NCBI RefSeq assembly: GCF_003610895.1
Contig: NZ_MCAS01000005.1
Span: forward strand, 124,001 to 188,000
Direction: 5' to 3'
DNA length: 64,000 nt
Source: Paraburkholderia fungorum
Lineage (GTDB): Bacteria > Pseudomonadota > Gammaproteobacteria > Burkholderiales > Burkholderiaceae
In this document: in pieces, positions 37,701-48,977 of the stretch
Layout: each line of letters opens with the position of its first letter
How positions within the stretch are numbered: position 1 is the first letter of the stretch
Translations under genes and position numbers: made by a program
The notes under the pieces: model-generated
The model's database searches: none
Told to the model about the DNA's origin: nothing
The model's input: only the letters and a program-made list of their open reading frames with translations

Positions 37701-38762
37701 TTACTTGAGAAGTTGGGCAAGATCAGGGGCGGTGTCGTGCAGCGATAGGCGACGATGACCGTCGCGCCCCGTGACGGTCATCGCGCTCCAAAGCACATCG
37801 ACGATTGCCTGCTCGACGCTGTCCGCGCAGGCGCGCAATAGCGGATCGAGGCGTGCATCGGCGAGCAAGGGAGGCAGCGTGACAAAGTCGGATTCGTGCG
37901 GCACGGTGTAGGCCGTTGAGAACGCCAGCGCTATATCGCCGCTGCCGTGGCCGTACACCGAACCGGTTCGTGCGAGACCGGCTGCGGCACGCAACGACAG
38001 ACGTTTAAGCTGGCGAGCATCGAGCGGCGCGTCGGTGGCGACGATCATGATGATCGAGCCTTGCTCGGGTTTCGAGGTGACTTTGGCCGCGCGTTCGGCC
38101 AGTACGCGACCGAGTGGGGTGCCGTCGATCGTCAGCATCGGCAGGCGTCCGAAATTCGCCAGCACCAGCGCGCCGACGGCATAGTGCTGCCCTGCTACGT
38201 CGACCACGCGCGATGCGTTGCCGATTCCGCCCTTCAGATCGAAACACGACATGCCGCGGCCTGCGCCGACCGAGCCGCTCGCGACATCAACGCTTGCCGC
38301 TTCACACGCCTCGTTGTAATGCCGCTCGCTTACCGCCAAAGCCTGAATGTCGTTCAGGTATCCGTCATTGCATTCGAACACAAGCGGATTGACCGTCGAC
38401 CATTCGCGTCCGATTTGCGGATTGACGCGGATTGCGGCACGAATCTGCGCTTGCGCGACCGCTGCGACGCCGAAGGTATTGGTCAGTGCAATCGGCGTTT
38501 CCAGCACGCCGAGTTCTTCGACTTGCACGAGTCCGATGCTCTTGCCAAACCCATTGATCACCGAAACCGCAGCCGGCACCTTGTTGAGAAAAGGATCGCC
38601 GGAATGCGGATGAATCACGGTGACGCCGGTCTGGAGAGCGCCATCGTCCAACGTGCAGTGTCCGACCGTGACGCCCTCCACGTCGGCGAGCGACCCACGC
38701 GGGCCGCTCGGCAGCACGCCGATGTGCGGTGCGTTGCTACTCATAGTTCCAGTCGGACTCAT
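37701..38762 (-). CDS. P1 family peptidase (DmpA/L-aminopeptidase D-esterase-like)
   Basis: Self-processing N-terminal-nucleophile peptidase of 353 residues. Motifs [48 protein letters not shown] and [14 protein letters not shown] match the DmpA family, where a Gly-Ser bond is cleaved to expose the nucleophilic Ser. Members hydrolyse short peptides and amides with beta- or D-residues. ATG 38762 overlaps the gsiD stop (ATGA) and is preferred for coupling; ATG 38744 is an alternative. Confidence 0.9.
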   Translation of the reverse strand: MSPTGTMSSNAPHIGVLPSGPRGSLADVEGVTVGHCTLDDGALQTGVTVIHPHSGDPFLNKVPAAVSVINGFGKSIGLVQVEELGVLETPIALTNTFGVAAVAQAQIRAAIRVNPQIGREWSTVNPLVFECNDGYLNDIQALAVSERHYNEACEAASVDVASGSVGAGRGMSCFDLKGGIGNASRVVDVAGQHYAVGALVLANFGRLPMLTIDGTPLGRVLAERAAKVTSKPEQGSIIMIVATDAPLDARQLKRLSLRAAAGLARTGSVYGHGSGDIALAFSTAYTVPHESDFVTLPPLLADARLDPLLRACADSVEQAIVDVLWSAMTVTGRDGHRRLSLHDTAPDLAQLLK

Positions 38763-39664
38763 GGCCGGTCGAGTTTCGGGTCGAGCGCATCGCGCAAACC
38801 GTCGCCGAGCAGATTGAATGCCAGCACGGCGAGGAAAATCGCCAGACTCGGAAACAGCGCGATATGCGGCGCGGTCACCATATCGGCGCGCGCTTCGTTG
38901 AGCATCGCGCCCCACTCCGGCGTCGGCGGTTGTGCGCCGAGTCCGAGAAACGACAGGCTCGCCGCCGTGATGATCGAGGTACCGATGCGCATCGTGAAGT
39001 ACACGACGATCGACGAAATCGTCCCCGGCAGAATATGCCGCACGATGATGGTCCAGTCCGAAGCGCCGATGCTGCGGGCCGCTTCGATATAGGTGAGTTG
39101 CTTGAGCATCAGCGTATTGCCGCGTACGAGCCGCGCAAACGCCGGGATGCTGAAAATCGCCACTGCGCAGATCACATTGATCATGCCGTTGCCGAGAATC
39201 GCAACCACGCCGATCGCCAGCAGAATGCCCGGGAAGGCAAACAGCACGTCGGCCACACGCATGGTGATGCGGTCCCACCAGCCTTCGTAGTACCCGGCCA
39301 GCAAACCGAAGAACGTGCCGATCACCGCGCCGATCGCGACCGACAGAAAGCCGGCCTCGAGCGAAATACGCGACCCCACCAGAATGCGGCTGAAAATATC
39401 GCGGCCCAACGAATCGACGCCGAACCAGTGCGCGGCCGAAGGCCCTGCGTTCAACGCGTCGTAGTCGAAGAAATTCTCCGGATCGTACGGCACGATATGC
39501 GGCGCGAGAATCGCGACCACGATCAGCAGCAGCACGAAGATGCCGGCGGCGAGCGCCACATGCTGCTTGCGGAATTTGCGCCAGAACTCGCTCCACGGCG
39601 TGCGGATCGCGCTTTCTACGAGGGCGGCCTTGGCCGCATTCGCCTCGGTAGCAGAGATGCTCAT
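38759..39664 (-). CDS. gsiD: peptide/glutathione ABC transporter permease GsiD
   Basis: Inner-membrane permease of 301 residues, DppC/OppC type. The N-terminal OppC segment [15 protein letters not shown], and the EAA-type loop [20 protein letters not shown] that contacts the ATPase are visible. Sixteen-residue N-terminal tail before the first helix. Lies 7 bases after gsiC; forms a heterodimeric channel with GsiC. Confidence 0.94.
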   Translation of the reverse strand: MSISATEANAAKAALVESAIRTPWSEFWRKFRKQHVALAAGIFVLLLIVVAILAPHIVPYDPENFFDYDALNAGPSAAHWFGVDSLGRDIFSRILVGSRISLEAGFLSVAIGAVIGTFFGLLAGYYEGWWDRITMRVADVLFAFPGILLAIGVVAILGNGMINVICAVAIFSIPAFARLVRGNTLMLKQLTYIEAARSIGASDWTIIVRHILPGTISSIVVYFTMRIGTSIITAASLSFLGLGAQPPTPEWGAMLNEARADMVTAPHIALFPSLAIFLAVLAFNLLGDGLRDALDPKLDRP

Positions 39665-39671
39665 GCGGGCC

Positions 39672-40592
39672 TCACTTGAAACGGATAGTCGGGTTGATGA
39701 CGGCATACAGCACGTCCACAACCAGGTTGATGATGATGAACTCAAGCGAGAACAACAGTACTTCGGCCTGAATCACCGGATAGTCGCGCATCGCCACGGC
39801 GTCCACCAGCAGGCGTCCGAGCCCCGGCCAGTTGAACACCACTTCGACCACGATCGAGCCGCCCAGCAGAAAGCCGAATTGCAGCCCCATCATGGTGATG
39901 ACGGGAATCATCGCGTTGCGCAGACAGTGTTTGACGATCACGAGCCGTTCGGGCACACCCTTCGCACGTGCGGTGCGCACGAAATCTTCGTTCATCACTT
40001 CGACGAACGAAGCACGCGTGAAGCGCGCCATCACCGCCGCCACGGCCGCGCCGAGCGTGAGCGAGGGCAGCACGTAACTCTGCCAGGACCCGTCGCCGAC
40101 AATCGGCAGCCAGCCGAGTTTCACCGAAAAGATCTCCATCAGCAGCATGCCGAGCGCGAACGCGGGAAACGAAATACCCGACACCGCGAGCGTCATGCCG
40201 AGCCGGTCCGGCCAGCGATTGCGCCACACCGCCGAGACGATGCCGATACCCATGCCGAGCACCACCGCCCACACCATGCTGGCGAGCGTGAGCAGCAGCG
40301 TCGGCATGAAGCGCTCGCCGATTTCCTGGCTGACCGGCCGCTTGCTGCGCGTAGACGTGCCGAAATCGCCGTGCGCGATCTTCACGAAGAAGTTGGCGAA
40401 TTGCTCCGGCATCGGCTTATCGAGGCCGAGATCGGCGCGCACCAGCGCAACGGTCGCTTCGTCCGCTTCCGGACCGGCCGCAAGACGCGCCGGGTCGCCG
40501 GGCAACAGATGCACGAACAGGAACACCAGCACGGCGACGATAAAGAGCGTCGGCAGCAGGCCAAAGATACGTTTGACGAGGAAGTTCAGCAT
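39672..40592 (-). CDS. gsiC: peptide/glutathione ABC transporter permease GsiC
   Basis: Permease of 306 residues, the same length as E. coli GsiC and very similar to it from memory: [53 protein letters not shown], and [17 protein letters not shown]. DppB/OppB family with six helices. Transports glutathione in E. coli; here possibly related peptides. Confidence 0.95.
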   Translation of the reverse strand: MLNFLVKRIFGLLPTLFIVAVLVFLFVHLLPGDPARLAAGPEADEATVALVRADLGLDKPMPEQFANFFVKIAHGDFGTSTRSKRPVSQEIGERFMPTLLLTLASMVWAVVLGMGIGIVSAVWRNRWPDRLGMTLAVSGISFPAFALGMLLMEIFSVKLGWLPIVGDGSWQSYVLPSLTLGAAVAAVMARFTRASFVEVMNEDFVRTARAKGVPERLVIVKHCLRNAMIPVITMMGLQFGFLLGGSIVVEVVFNWPGLGRLLVDAVAMRDYPVIQAEVLLFSLEFIIINLVVDVLYAVINPTIRFK

Positions 40593-40693
40593 GAAACCAA
40601 TCCGGCAATGAGGCGGGCAACGAAGATTCGTCGAAAAGCGGCTGCCCGGGCTGCGTGTGTGTTTCGAACACGCGGCACCGGGCGGTCAACTCA

Positions 40694-42256
40694 TCACTTG
40701 ATCGCGATCTCGTCGAAATTGAACGAGCCGTCCGGCGCGACATAGGCACCCGACAGACGCTTGCTGCGCGCATACACGACCTTCTCCTTGACGAGGAAGA
40801 TCCACGGCGCGTCGGCCCAGATGCGTTTTTGCGCGTCGGTGTAGAGCGCGGCCTTCTTGGTGCGGTCGGTGGTTTCGAGCGCCTGCTTCAGGTCGCTGTC
40901 GACCGTATCGTTCTTGTAGTAGGCGGTGTTGACCATCTTCGGCGGGAACGAGACCGACCCGAGCAGCGGCGTAATCGCCCAGTCCGCTTCACCTGTCGAG
41001 GACGACCAGCCGGCGTAGTACATCCGCACTGGCGCGGTTGCCGGGTCCTGCGCGCTTTCCACCTTCGCGACGCGTTGACCGGCTTCGAGCGCTTCGACCT
41101 GCGCCTTGATACCGACTTGCGCGAGTTGCTGCTGCACGAACTGGATCACCTTCTGCGCGGTCGAGTAGTTATACGCCGACCACAACGTTGTTTCGAAGCC
41201 ATTCGGATAACCCGCTTCCTTCAGCAGTTCGCGGGCCTTTGCCGGATCGTACGGCCACGGGCCGAGCTTCACCGCGTAGTCCACGCCTTGCGGCACCACG
41301 CCGTCAGCCGGCGTCGCGTAACCGGCGAACGCGACCTTCGTCAGCGCGTCCTTGTTGACCGCGTAGTTCAACGCTTCACGTACTTTCGGATTGTCGAACG
41401 GCTTCTGATTGACGTTCAGGCTGATATAACGCTGGATAATCGACGGCGACGCGATCAGATCGACCTTCGGGCTCGACTGCAACTGTGCGGCCTGCTCGAA
41501 CGGCACCTGGAACGCGAAGTCCGCTTCGCCGGTACGCATCAACGCAGCACGCGTGTTGTTGTCCACCACCGGCTTCCAGTCGATCGCATCGATCTTCGGA
41601 TAACCCTTCTTCCAGTAGCCGGCAAATTTCTTCACCGTCAGGTCGCCTGCCGGGTCCCACTTCACCAGCTCGAACGGACCTGTGCCGACCGGATGGAACG
41701 CGATGTCCTTGCCATACTTCTTCAGCGCCTCAGGTGAAATCATGACCGCCGACGGATGCGCGAGCACGTTGACGAACGCCGAGAACGGCGCCTTCAGGGT
41801 GATCTTCACCGTGTACGGATCGACCACTTCGGTCTTCTCGATCCGGTTGAACATGTTGTAGCGCTTGAGCTTGTTCGCCGGATCGGTCACGCGGTCGAAG
41901 TTCGCTTTCACCGCAGCTGCGTTGAAGTCGGTGCCGTCCTGGAACTTCACGCCATGGCGCAGCTTGAAGGTGTAGACCGTGGCATCCGGACTCGCTTCGT
42001 AGCTGTCGGCCAGCACGTTGACCAGTTTCATGTCCTTGTCGAAACCGAACAGACCTTGATAGAACGACTTGGCGACGGCTTGTGAGAGCGTGTCGTTCGC
42101 GTCATACGGATCGAGCGTCGTGAAGGTCGATGCAACGGCCATCACGGCCGTGGTATCGGCGTGCGCCACACTGCCCGCGAGCATCGCGAACACCACCGCG
42201 CCGCCGCTGACCAGCGCGCGCAAACGAAACGGAGAAGACGGGACCAGCAGGTTCAT
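40694..42256 (-). CDS. gsiB: peptide/glutathione ABC transporter substrate-binding protein GsiB
   Basis: Periplasmic binding protein of 520 residues (SBP family 5). Signal peptide about residues 1-33 ending SVAHA, mature part starting [21 protein letters not shown]. Contains [24 protein letters not shown] and [15 protein letters not shown], both typical of Dpp/Opp/Gsi binders. GGAG 7 bases before ATG 42256. It lies downstream of gsiA and upstream of gsiC in a single leftward operon. Confidence 0.95.
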   Translation of the reverse strand: MNLLVPSSPFRLRALVSGGAVVFAMLAGSVAHADTTAVMAVASTFTTLDPYDANDTLSQAVAKSFYQGLFGFDKDMKLVNVLADSYEASPDATVYTFKLRHGVKFQDGTDFNAAAVKANFDRVTDPANKLKRYNMFNRIEKTEVVDPYTVKITLKAPFSAFVNVLAHPSAVMISPEALKKYGKDIAFHPVGTGPFELVKWDPAGDLTVKKFAGYWKKGYPKIDAIDWKPVVDNNTRAALMRTGEADFAFQVPFEQAAQLQSSPKVDLIASPSIIQRYISLNVNQKPFDNPKVREALNYAVNKDALTKVAFAGYATPADGVVPQGVDYAVKLGPWPYDPAKARELLKEAGYPNGFETTLWSAYNYSTAQKVIQFVQQQLAQVGIKAQVEALEAGQRVAKVESAQDPATAPVRMYYAGWSSSTGEADWAITPLLGSVSFPPKMVNTAYYKNDTVDSDLKQALETTDRTKKAALYTDAQKRIWADAPWIFLVKEKVVYARSKRLSGAYVAPDGSFNFDEIAIK

Positions 42257-42395
42257 GAGGTTGCTCCAGGCTGCGAATTGAAACAGGGTTATGTGCTGCG
42301 AGAGAAAATTGCTTGGTTTTACTTCAGGTCTGGCACTTCGATCGGGTCTGCGTATTAACGTGCACCCAGATCCGCATTCAAACTTGCATCCGCGT

Positions 42396-44318
42396 CTAGT
42401 ACGCGCCGCCGACCCGATGCTGAGCCACGAAATGATCCGGTCCCACCGCAATTAGCGGCGCCACAACGGGTTCATCGTTCAGCGCGCGAATCGGGCTCGG
42501 AATCTCGTCGGCGGCGAGCATGCGTTTCGCGTGACGGCGTGCCGGATCGGCGACCGGCACCGCGCCCATCAGCTTTTTCGTATAGGGATGCTGCGGCGCT
42601 TCGAACACCGCGCGGCGCGGACCGATCTCGACGATCTGGCCGAGATACATCACCGCCACGCGATGGCTGACGCGTTCGACCACGGCCATGTCATGCGAAA
42701 TGAACAGATACGCCACGCCGAGTTCGCGTTGCAGATCGAGCATCAGGTTGACGATCTGCGCCTGCACGGAGACGTCCAGTGCGGAGACGGATTCGTCGGC
42801 GATCACGACCTTCGGATTCAATGCCAGAGCACGCGCAATCGCGATACGCTGCCGTTGCCCGCCCGAGAATTCGTGCGGATAGCGGCGCGCCGCTTCACGC
42901 GGCAAGCCAACCTTGTCGAGCAGCCACGCAACACGCGCCTGCGCTTCTTCGCCTTGAGCAACGCCGTGCACGAGGAGCGGCTCCATGATCGAGAAGCCCA
43001 CCGTCAGACGCGGATTGAGCGAAGCGAACGGGTCCTGGAAAATAAACTGGATATCGCGGCGCAGCGCTTGCAGCGCAGGACCGGTGAGCGAGCTGATTTC
43101 CTTGCCGTCGAATTCGATCGAACCGCTCTGACTTTCGACCAGGCGCAGCAATGAACGGCCCGTGGTCGATTTGCCGCAACCCGATTCGCCGACCAGCGCC
43201 AGGGTCTCCCCGGGACGCAGATCGAAGCTCACTTTCTCAACCGCATGCACGCGGCCTGTCAGGCGTCCGAACATACCGCTCTTGACCGGAAAGCGCGTGA
43301 CCAGATCGCGCACGCGCAGAATCGGCGGCGTGCTCGCCTGGATCACCGGTTGCGCTTCTGCGGCGACAACCGCGGCGGGACGCACGGCTTCATCGGTGCC
43401 ATTCAGGGCTGCCTGTTCGATAGTCAGAATCGGAAACTTGGCGGGTTGATCCGTGCCCTCCATTGCGCCAAGGCGCGGGACCGCGGCGAGCAGGGCCTTC
43501 GTATAGGGATGAGAAGGCGCGGCGAACAGCGTATCCGACGCCCCCTCTTCCACCTTCTCACCGCGATACATCACCAGCACGCGATCGGCCACTTCGGCGA
43601 CCACGCCCATGTCGTGCGTGATGAAGATCACGCCCATGTTCATCTCGTCCTGCAGACCGCGAATCAATTGCAGAATCTGCGCCTGGATCGTGACGTCGAG
43701 CGCGGTGGTGGGCTCGTCGGCGATTAACAGTGCGGGTTTGCACGACAGCGCCATCGCGATCATCACGCGTTGGCGCATCCCGCCCGATAGCTGATGCGGA
43801 AAACGTGCCGCCACCCGGCGTGCTTCCGGAATGCGCACAAGTTCGAGCAGACGCACCGTTTCGGCGTGCGCGGCGGAACGGCTCTTGCCCTGATGCAGGG
43901 CAATCGCCTCACTGATCTGATCGCCCACGGTGAACACCGGATTGAGCGAAGTCATCGGCTCCTGGAAGATCATCGCGATGTCGGCGCCGCGAATCGCGCG
44001 CATCGTGCCGGACGACGCTTTCGCAAGATCGAGCACGCTGCCGTCGCGGCGCCGGAAAGCGATGCTGCCGCCGGCAAGGCGCCCACCGCCATGCTCGACC
44101 AGCCGCATCAACGCAAGCGATGTCACCGATTTGCCCGAACCCGATTCGCCGACGATCGCCAGCGTCTCGCCGCGCTCGACCGTCAGCGACAGATTGCGCA
44201 CCGCGTTGAAGGTCTTGTCGCCGCTGCGAAACGCGACCGACAGATCGTCGACCGCGAGCACGCGTTGCGGCGGCAAGGTTTCGATAAGCGGACGGGTTGT
44301 GTGCGATGAAGTCGGCAC
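42396..44318 (-). CDS. gsiA: peptide/glutathione ABC transporter dual ATP-binding protein GsiA
   Basis: Two fused ATPase domains in 640 residues. First domain: Walker A GESGSGKS (57-64), signature LSGGMRQR, Walker [14 protein letters not shown]. Second domain: Walker A GESGCGKS near 375, signature FSGGQRQR, Walker [13 protein letters not shown]. Each is followed by the oligopeptide-transporter C-terminal element ([24 protein letters not shown]). Energises GsiCD. Last 30 residues are extra compared with E. coli. Confidence 0.95.
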   Translation of the reverse strand: MPTSSHTTRPLIETLPPQRVLAVDDLSVAFRSGDKTFNAVRNLSLTVERGETLAIVGESGSGKSVTSLALMRLVEHGGGRLAGGSIAFRRRDGSVLDLAKASSGTMRAIRGADIAMIFQEPMTSLNPVFTVGDQISEAIALHQGKSRSAAHAETVRLLELVRIPEARRVAARFPHQLSGGMRQRVMIAMALSCKPALLIADEPTTALDVTIQAQILQLIRGLQDEMNMGVIFITHDMGVVAEVADRVLVMYRGEKVEEGASDTLFAAPSHPYTKALLAAVPRLGAMEGTDQPAKFPILTIEQAALNGTDEAVRPAAVVAAEAQPVIQASTPPILRVRDLVTRFPVKSGMFGRLTGRVHAVEKVSFDLRPGETLALVGESGCGKSTTGRSLLRLVESQSGSIEFDGKEISSLTGPALQALRRDIQFIFQDPFASLNPRLTVGFSIMEPLLVHGVAQGEEAQARVAWLLDKVGLPREAARRYPHEFSGGQRQRIAIARALALNPKVVIADESVSALDVSVQAQIVNLMLDLQRELGVAYLFISHDMAVVERVSHRVAVMYLGQIVEIGPRRAVFEAPQHPYTKKLMGAVPVADPARRHAKRMLAADEIPSPIRALNDEPVVAPLIAVGPDHFVAQHRVGGAY

Positions 44319-44417
44319 GATGGTTCCTTTTGTTTCGGACGCGGCTAGCAGTGGTTCAGGCGAAAATTCAAACGGGAATTCAGGCGGCCGTTCGGGCCAC
44401 GGCGCAACGCAATCGCC

Positions 44418-45398
44418 CTAGCGATAGATCGCCGTGACCGGCGTCTCGCCGATGCGTGCGAATCCGCGATACATGCCCTCGGTATTGAACGGCAGCGTGA
44501 CGTTGCCGCGCGCATCGACGGCGATCAGACCGCCGCGTCCGTCGATCTTCGGCAAACGGTTCATCACTACGTCGTGCGCCGCTTCTTCGAGCGAGACATT
44601 GCGGTACGCCATCTGCGCCGCGACGTCGTACGCGGCCACCATGCGCATGAACATCTCGCCGGAGCCCGTGGTCGAAACCGCGCAGGTTGCGTCGTCGGCA
44701 TAGCAGCCCGCGCCGATCAGCGGCGTATCGCCGACCCGGCCGACCTGCTTGTTGGTGACGCCGCCCGTCGACGTGGCAGCCGCCACGTGGCCATGCTGGT
44801 CGAGCGCGACCGCGCCCACGGTGCCGAACTTGCGATTCGGATCGATCGGCTCGTGCGGCGTGGGATCGTCGTTCTTTGCAGCCAGCGTCGCGCCGTCGTG
44901 ATCGAGCATGACGCCTTGCTGAGCGCGCGCGAGTTGCCATTGGCGATGACGCGCTTCGGTATGAAAATACTCGGGCTCGACGAATTCGAGTCCTTGCGCC
45001 GCGGCGAACGCTTCCGCGCCTGCGCCGGTAAACAGCACATGTTCGCTGCGTTCGAGCACACGGCGCGCCGCCAGAATCGGATTGCGCAAGCGCGTCACAC
45101 AGCAGATCGCGCCCGCTTCGAGCGTGCTGCCGTCCATGATGGCCGCGTCGAGTTCATGCGTGCCGGCCGCCGTGTAGACCGCGCCGCGACCCGCGTTGAA
45201 GAGCGGGCAGTCTTCGAGCAGACGCACGGCTTCGCTGACGGCTTCGAGCGCGCTGCCGCCGTCGGCGAGTACCCGCTGGCCCGCGCTCAGTACGGCATGC
45301 AAGGCGGCGTGATAATCAGCTTCGGCGCTGGCCGACATCGACGCGCGCAGGATCGTGCCTGCCCCGCCGTGAATGGCAATGACTGCGTTGGAGTTCAT
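44418..45398 (-). CDS. iaaA: isoaspartyl peptidase/L-asparaginase (IaaA type)
   Basis: Ntn-hydrolase of 326 residues that removes isoaspartyl residues from dipeptides and hydrolyses asparagine. Starts [10 protein letters not shown]; autocleavage is expected at Gly192-Thr193 in [11 protein letters not shown], exposing the nucleophile Thr193, and [16 protein letters not shown] forms the substrate pocket. ATG overlaps the stop of the MurR/RpiR gene (ATGA). In E. coli the same gene also precedes gsiABCD. Confidence 0.94.
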   Translation of the reverse strand: MNSNAVIAIHGGAGTILRASMSASAEADYHAALHAVLSAGQRVLADGGSALEAVSEAVRLLEDCPLFNAGRGAVYTAAGTHELDAAIMDGSTLEAGAICCVTRLRNPILAARRVLERSEHVLFTGAGAEAFAAAQGLEFVEPEYFHTEARHRQWQLARAQQGVMLDHDGATLAAKNDDPTPHEPIDPNRKFGTVGAVALDQHGHVAAATSTGGVTNKQVGRVGDTPLIGAGCYADDATCAVSTTGSGEMFMRMVAAYDVAAQMAYRNVSLEEAAHDVVMNRLPKIDGRGGLIAVDARGNVTLPFNTEGMYRGFARIGETPVTAIYR

Positions 45399-46360
45399 TT
45401 CTTGGCTTTGATAGTGCGAGTAGTACGGATGGAGGTGCGCACGGGCAGCTCGCGAGTGCTGGCGACCGCGGCCTGCGGATCGGTGAGCCAGGGCAGCACG
45501 AATTCGGTGACCTCGGCGGCGGCCTTCACCGAGCGTTTCGCCCGGTAGGCAATCGCGTCGCACAGCGCTTCGATCACGGCCAGCACGGCCGCATCGGCAT
45601 TGGCCGCGAGCCGCCGCTCGGAGCGGATATAGAGCGCGAGATCGGCGAATTGCGCGAGCGGCGAGTGCGGGCCGTCGGTCAGTGCAAGTACACGTGCTCC
45701 GCGACTCGCTGCGCGCCGGGCGAGTTCGATCGTGTCTTCGACATAACGCGGAAAGACAATGCCGATCACCAGATCGCCTTCATTCGAAGCAAACAGACGC
45801 CGTGCGGCATGCGAAGGTCCGCCAACCAACGCGAGCGACTGCACGTTGTCGTGATAAGGCATCAGGCCGTGTTCCATCAGACCGGCGAGAAACGCGCTCG
45901 ACCCCGCGCCGAGCACGAAGACGCGACGCGCGGAAACGATCGCTTCCACGGCGGCCTCGGCGGCAGCGCTGTCGATCGCGGCGCGCGTGGATTGCAGATT
46001 GGTCACGGCCTGCTCGAGCGACGCGTCGATCAGATCGTCGCCGGAAGCAAGTGATTCCTGCGCGCTACGCAGCCGCTCGACCGGCGCGAGCGTCGCTTCG
46101 AAGCCGCGTACCAGCGATTCTCGAAACTGCGGATAGCCGTCAAAACCGAGCGCGCGGGCGAAGCGATTCGCTGTCGCCACCGACGCCCCAACCACGCTCG
46201 CCAGTTCGTCGATCCGCATGGTCGCCGCGCGGAACAGATTCGCCAGCACATACTCGCCCATGCGCCGATGGATCGGCGTGAGGGTCGGCATGGCTGCGGC
46301 GATGCGCGCGGCGATGGCCTGTTCGGCCGGGTTGGCAGCAAGGGACGAGTGATGAATCAT
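45395..46360 (-). CDS. MurR/RpiR family transcriptional regulator
   Basis: Regulator of 321 residues. N-terminal HTH_6 domain (TPIHRRMGEYVLANLFRAATMRIDELASVVGASVATANRFARALGFDGYPQFRE), C-terminal SIS sugar-phosphate-binding domain (ARRVFVLGAGSSAFLAGLM; ALTDGPHSPLAQFADLAL). First gene of the leftward peptide operon and overlapping iaaA, so likely its local regulator. Effector unknown; in this family it is often a sugar phosphate such as MurNAc-6-P. Confidence 0.92.
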   Translation of the reverse strand: MIHHSSLAANPAEQAIAARIAAAMPTLTPIHRRMGEYVLANLFRAATMRIDELASVVGASVATANRFARALGFDGYPQFRESLVRGFEATLAPVERLRSAQESLASGDDLIDASLEQAVTNLQSTRAAIDSAAAEAAVEAIVSARRVFVLGAGSSAFLAGLMEHGLMPYHDNVQSLALVGGPSHAARRLFASNEGDLVIGIVFPRYVEDTIELARRAASRGARVLALTDGPHSPLAQFADLALYIRSERRLAANADAAVLAVIEALCDAIAYRAKRSVKAAAEVTEFVLPWLTDPQAAVASTRELPVRTSIRTTRTIKAKK

Positions 46361-46398
46361 GCAAGCGGGCCGGCCGCTGCAGCGCAGCGGCTGTAATC

Positions 46399-46451
46399 AA
46401 AATGAATGAAAGTATATTTACATAGAATTTGTCAGGAAAAAAATTCATTTT
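46399..46451 (-). promoter_or_regulatory. candidate promoter/operator of the MurR-iaaA-gsi operon
   Basis: AAAATGAAT (46399-46407) and ATTCATTTT (46443-46451) form a 9-base inverted repeat separated by 35 bases. Read leftward, a -10-like TATACT (46416-46411) and a -35-like TTCCTG lie between the arms. A third related element, ATGAAAAC-CA-GTTTTCAT, is at 46512-46529. Confidence 0.45.
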
Positions 46452-46525
46452 CATTTTCGAGGGTTTCCACGGATAAACTCGCGCATCGCCGGCGCGCAAC
46501 GCGATCGTTCGATGAAAACCAGTTT

Positions 46526-47797
46526 TCATTGCGCGGCCGCGGCGCCCTCGGGAATGTCCACAAGCCGTGCCGCCGGCGACATCACGATAATCAACGCCTG
46601 CGCGAGGAAGGCCGCTGCCGCCGCGACCAGACAGGCATCCATCCCCCAGCGCGCGCTGATCGCCGCACCGAGCAATGCGCCCAGCGGCCGCGCGCCGAAG
46701 GTCGCCGTGCTGTTGAGCGCGGAGACGCGCCCCATCATCCGTTGAGGCGTGATTGCCTGGCGCAGCGTGGTGGAACCGACCACCCACAGAATCGGTCCGG
46801 CGCCGAGCAGGAAGAAGCTCAGCATCGCCAGCCAGAACGACGGCGTGACGATCGTCGCCACCATCACGAGCGAGGCGAGCAAACCGCACGACGGTCCGAT
46901 GATCAGCACACGGCCGAACGCGAGGCGCCGCGCGATGGCCGGTGCGGCGAGCGCGCCGCACACCATGCCGACGCCGTACGCACCGAGCGTCACACCGACC
47001 ATCGAGGCGCTCAATCCCAACCGATGCACGGCGTATGGCACATACACCGCTTGCAGCACGAAGAAACCGAGGTTGAAGAAGATCGCGGTGGCGAGCATTG
47101 GACGCAGCAGCGCGTCGTGCAGCACAAAGCGCGTACCGTCGCGCAGTTCCAGCAGAAAGTGCCGCTGGGACGTGGCCGCTCTCGGCGGTTCGCGCAGCCC
47201 CGCGAGCAACGCGACGGCCAGCGCCGATAGCCCGGCCGCGCAGCCATACGCCCAGCCCGCGCCGATCCAGCCGACCAGCAATCCGCCAAGCGCCGGCCCC
47301 GCCGAATACGCGACGCTGCGCGCCAGTTCGAGCCGGCCGTTCGCCTGGGCATAGGCCTCGCGCGGCACGATCGCGGGCACCAGCGAAGGCGCGGCGACGT
47401 TGTACGCCACCGTGCCGGTTGCGGCAATGAAGCCGAGCGCGGCGAGCAGTGGCAAGCTCAGCGAGTGCGTCATCACAAGCAGCAGCACGCACAGCATCGC
47501 GACTACGCGAACGCTTTCGGCGAGCGTCATCAAGGTGCGGCGCGAGCGGCGGTCCGCCCAGACGCCGAGCGGAATCGACAACAACAGGAACGGCAGCGTC
47601 TGCGCCGACTGCAACAGGCCGGTCTCGCGCGCGCCGGCGCCGAGCGCGAACACGGCAACGAGCGGCGCGGCGGCGAGACTGATCTGCTCGGCGGATTGCG
47701 CGACCAGATTCGACCAGGCGAGCCGCTGGAATGCGGCGGGCAATCGAACCGCGGATGAAGACGACGAGGATGACGACGACGAGGATGAGGCGGGCAT
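46526..47797 (-). CDS. MFS transporter (EntS-like exporter type) with poly-Ser N-terminus
   Basis: Permease of 423 residues with about twelve helices. LPFLLLSIPLGVWADRRSRRTLM is the first-loop motif of the MFS_3/EntS-like drug and siderophore exporter group; no metabolic neighbour hints at its substrate. The N-terminus after MPAS is a run of Ser residues encoded by a TCN trinucleotide tract, which could slip in length. Leftward, ends 165 bases before the MurR gene. Confidence 0.85.
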   Translation of the reverse strand: MPASSSSSSSSSSSSAVRLPAAFQRLAWSNLVAQSAEQISLAAAPLVAVFALGAGARETGLLQSAQTLPFLLLSIPLGVWADRRSRRTLMTLAESVRVVAMLCVLLLVMTHSLSLPLLAALGFIAATGTVAYNVAAPSLVPAIVPREAYAQANGRLELARSVAYSAGPALGGLLVGWIGAGWAYGCAAGLSALAVALLAGLREPPRAATSQRHFLLELRDGTRFVLHDALLRPMLATAIFFNLGFFVLQAVYVPYAVHRLGLSASMVGVTLGAYGVGMVCGALAAPAIARRLAFGRVLIIGPSCGLLASLVMVATIVTPSFWLAMLSFFLLGAGPILWVVGSTTLRQAITPQRMMGRVSALNSTATFGARPLGALLGAAISARWGMDACLVAAAAAFLAQALIIVMSPAARLVDIPEGAAAAQ

Positions 47798-47891
47798 CGA
47801 TGAACTCCTGCGATGTAACGTGGGGAGACCATCGTCGCCGCTATGGCGCTGTGCGGCGCTCCGCTTCTTGCGGTGTTATTCTTCGCTCGCC

Positions 47892-48602
47892 ATGAATCTC
47901 GAAAGCATCCTCTTCACCCAAGGTTTCGGCTCGCGCCGCCAATGCCGGGCGCTGATCGGCGACGGCCGCGTGAGTATCGGCGGCTCAGTCTGCACCGATG
48001 CCGACGCCGATTTTCCGACCGATGACGGCACGTTCTGCTTCAGCGTGGACGACGCCGTCTGGCCGTATCGCGAGCACGCCTATCTGCTGCTGAACAAGCC
48101 CGCCGGCTACGAATGCTCGCGCGATCCGCAGCATCATCTGAGCGTGTTCAGCCTGCTGCCGCCGCAGTTCGCCGAGCGCGGCGTGCAATGCGTGGGCCGG
48201 CTCGATCAGGACACCACCGGCCTGCTGCTGCTCTCCGACGACGGCAAGTTCGTTCACATGTTCACGTCGCCGAAACGCAAAGTACCGAAGCTGTACGTCG
48301 CGACCACGCGGCATCCCATCGACGACGCCCAGTTGAGTGCCTTGCGCAATGGGGTCCTGCTGCACGGCGAGCCCAGGCCGATCGTCGCCGTCGACGCCGA
48401 GGCGCGCGGCGAGCATGCGCTCGCCCTCACCGTGATGGAAGGCAAGTATCACCAGGTCAAGCGGATGATCGCGGCAGCCGGCAACCGCTGCGAGGCACTG
48501 CATCGCGAGCGGATCGGCGGGCTCGCCTTGCCCGCAACGCTCGCAGAAGGCGCATGGCAATGGCTGGACGAAACCGACCTCGGATCTCTACGGAGCGGGT
48601 AA
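47892..48602 (+). CDS. rsuA: 16S rRNA pseudouridine synthase (RsuA family)
   Basis: Protein of 236 residues. N-terminal S4 RNA-binding domain (LESILFTQGFGSRRQCRALIGDGRVSIGG, residues 3-31), then the catalytic domain with LLLNKPAGYECS and GRLDQDTTGLLLLSDDG, where Asp105 is the nucleophile. Similar to RsuA, which isomerises U516 of 16S rRNA; related RluE/RluF specificity cannot be ruled out. Start ATG 47892 chosen at the S4 domain start; divergent from the MFS gene. Confidence 0.88.
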   Translation: MNLESILFTQGFGSRRQCRALIGDGRVSIGGSVCTDADADFPTDDGTFCFSVDDAVWPYREHAYLLLNKPAGYECSRDPQHHLSVFSLLPPQFAERGVQCVGRLDQDTTGLLLLSDDGKFVHMFTSPKRKVPKLYVATTRHPIDDAQLSALRNGVLLHGEPRPIVAVDAEARGEHALALTVMEGKYHQVKRMIAAAGNRCEALHRERIGGLALPATLAEGAWQWLDETDLGSLRSG

Positions 48603-48770
48603 ACCGGTAGGACCCTTTCAAGGCCTTGATGCGTCAGAAGAATCGTGTGCGCGCCCGCACGCGGGCCCTGGAAAACACCCGATTACACGCTGCGGCGCAG
48701 CATGCTCTTCCTTACAAGTCGCCCTATACTCGTTTAAACAAAGACTACAAAGGGTTCAAGGAGGGGCGCC

Positions 48771-48959
48771 ATGGTCACCTACGACACCATCTCGATCACA
48801 TACGTGATGATCGCTTTCGTGTGTCTCGGCCTGGTTCTGATCGGCGGACTGCTGGTCATGATGCGGCTGCGGCACAAATATCATCCGAACCTGATCGGCG
48901 CGCTGATCGGCGCCATGCTGTGTTTCCTGTTGCTGGAGGCGTTGCCGGCGCTGACGTAA
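48771..48959 (+). CDS. small integral membrane protein (62 residues)
   Basis: Two hydrophobic helices (VMIAFVCLGLVLIGGLLVMMRL and ALIGAMLCFLLLEALP) with a short basic loop RLRHKYHPN between them. An AGGAGG-type site lies just before ATG, so it is very likely expressed. No family recognised. It follows rsuA by 168 bases and may have its own promoter. Confidence 0.75.
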   Translation: MVTYDTISITYVMIAFVCLGLVLIGGLLVMMRLRHKYHPNLIGALIGAMLCFLLLEALPALT

Positions 48960-48977
48960 GCCTGCGAAGGCGAGCGC

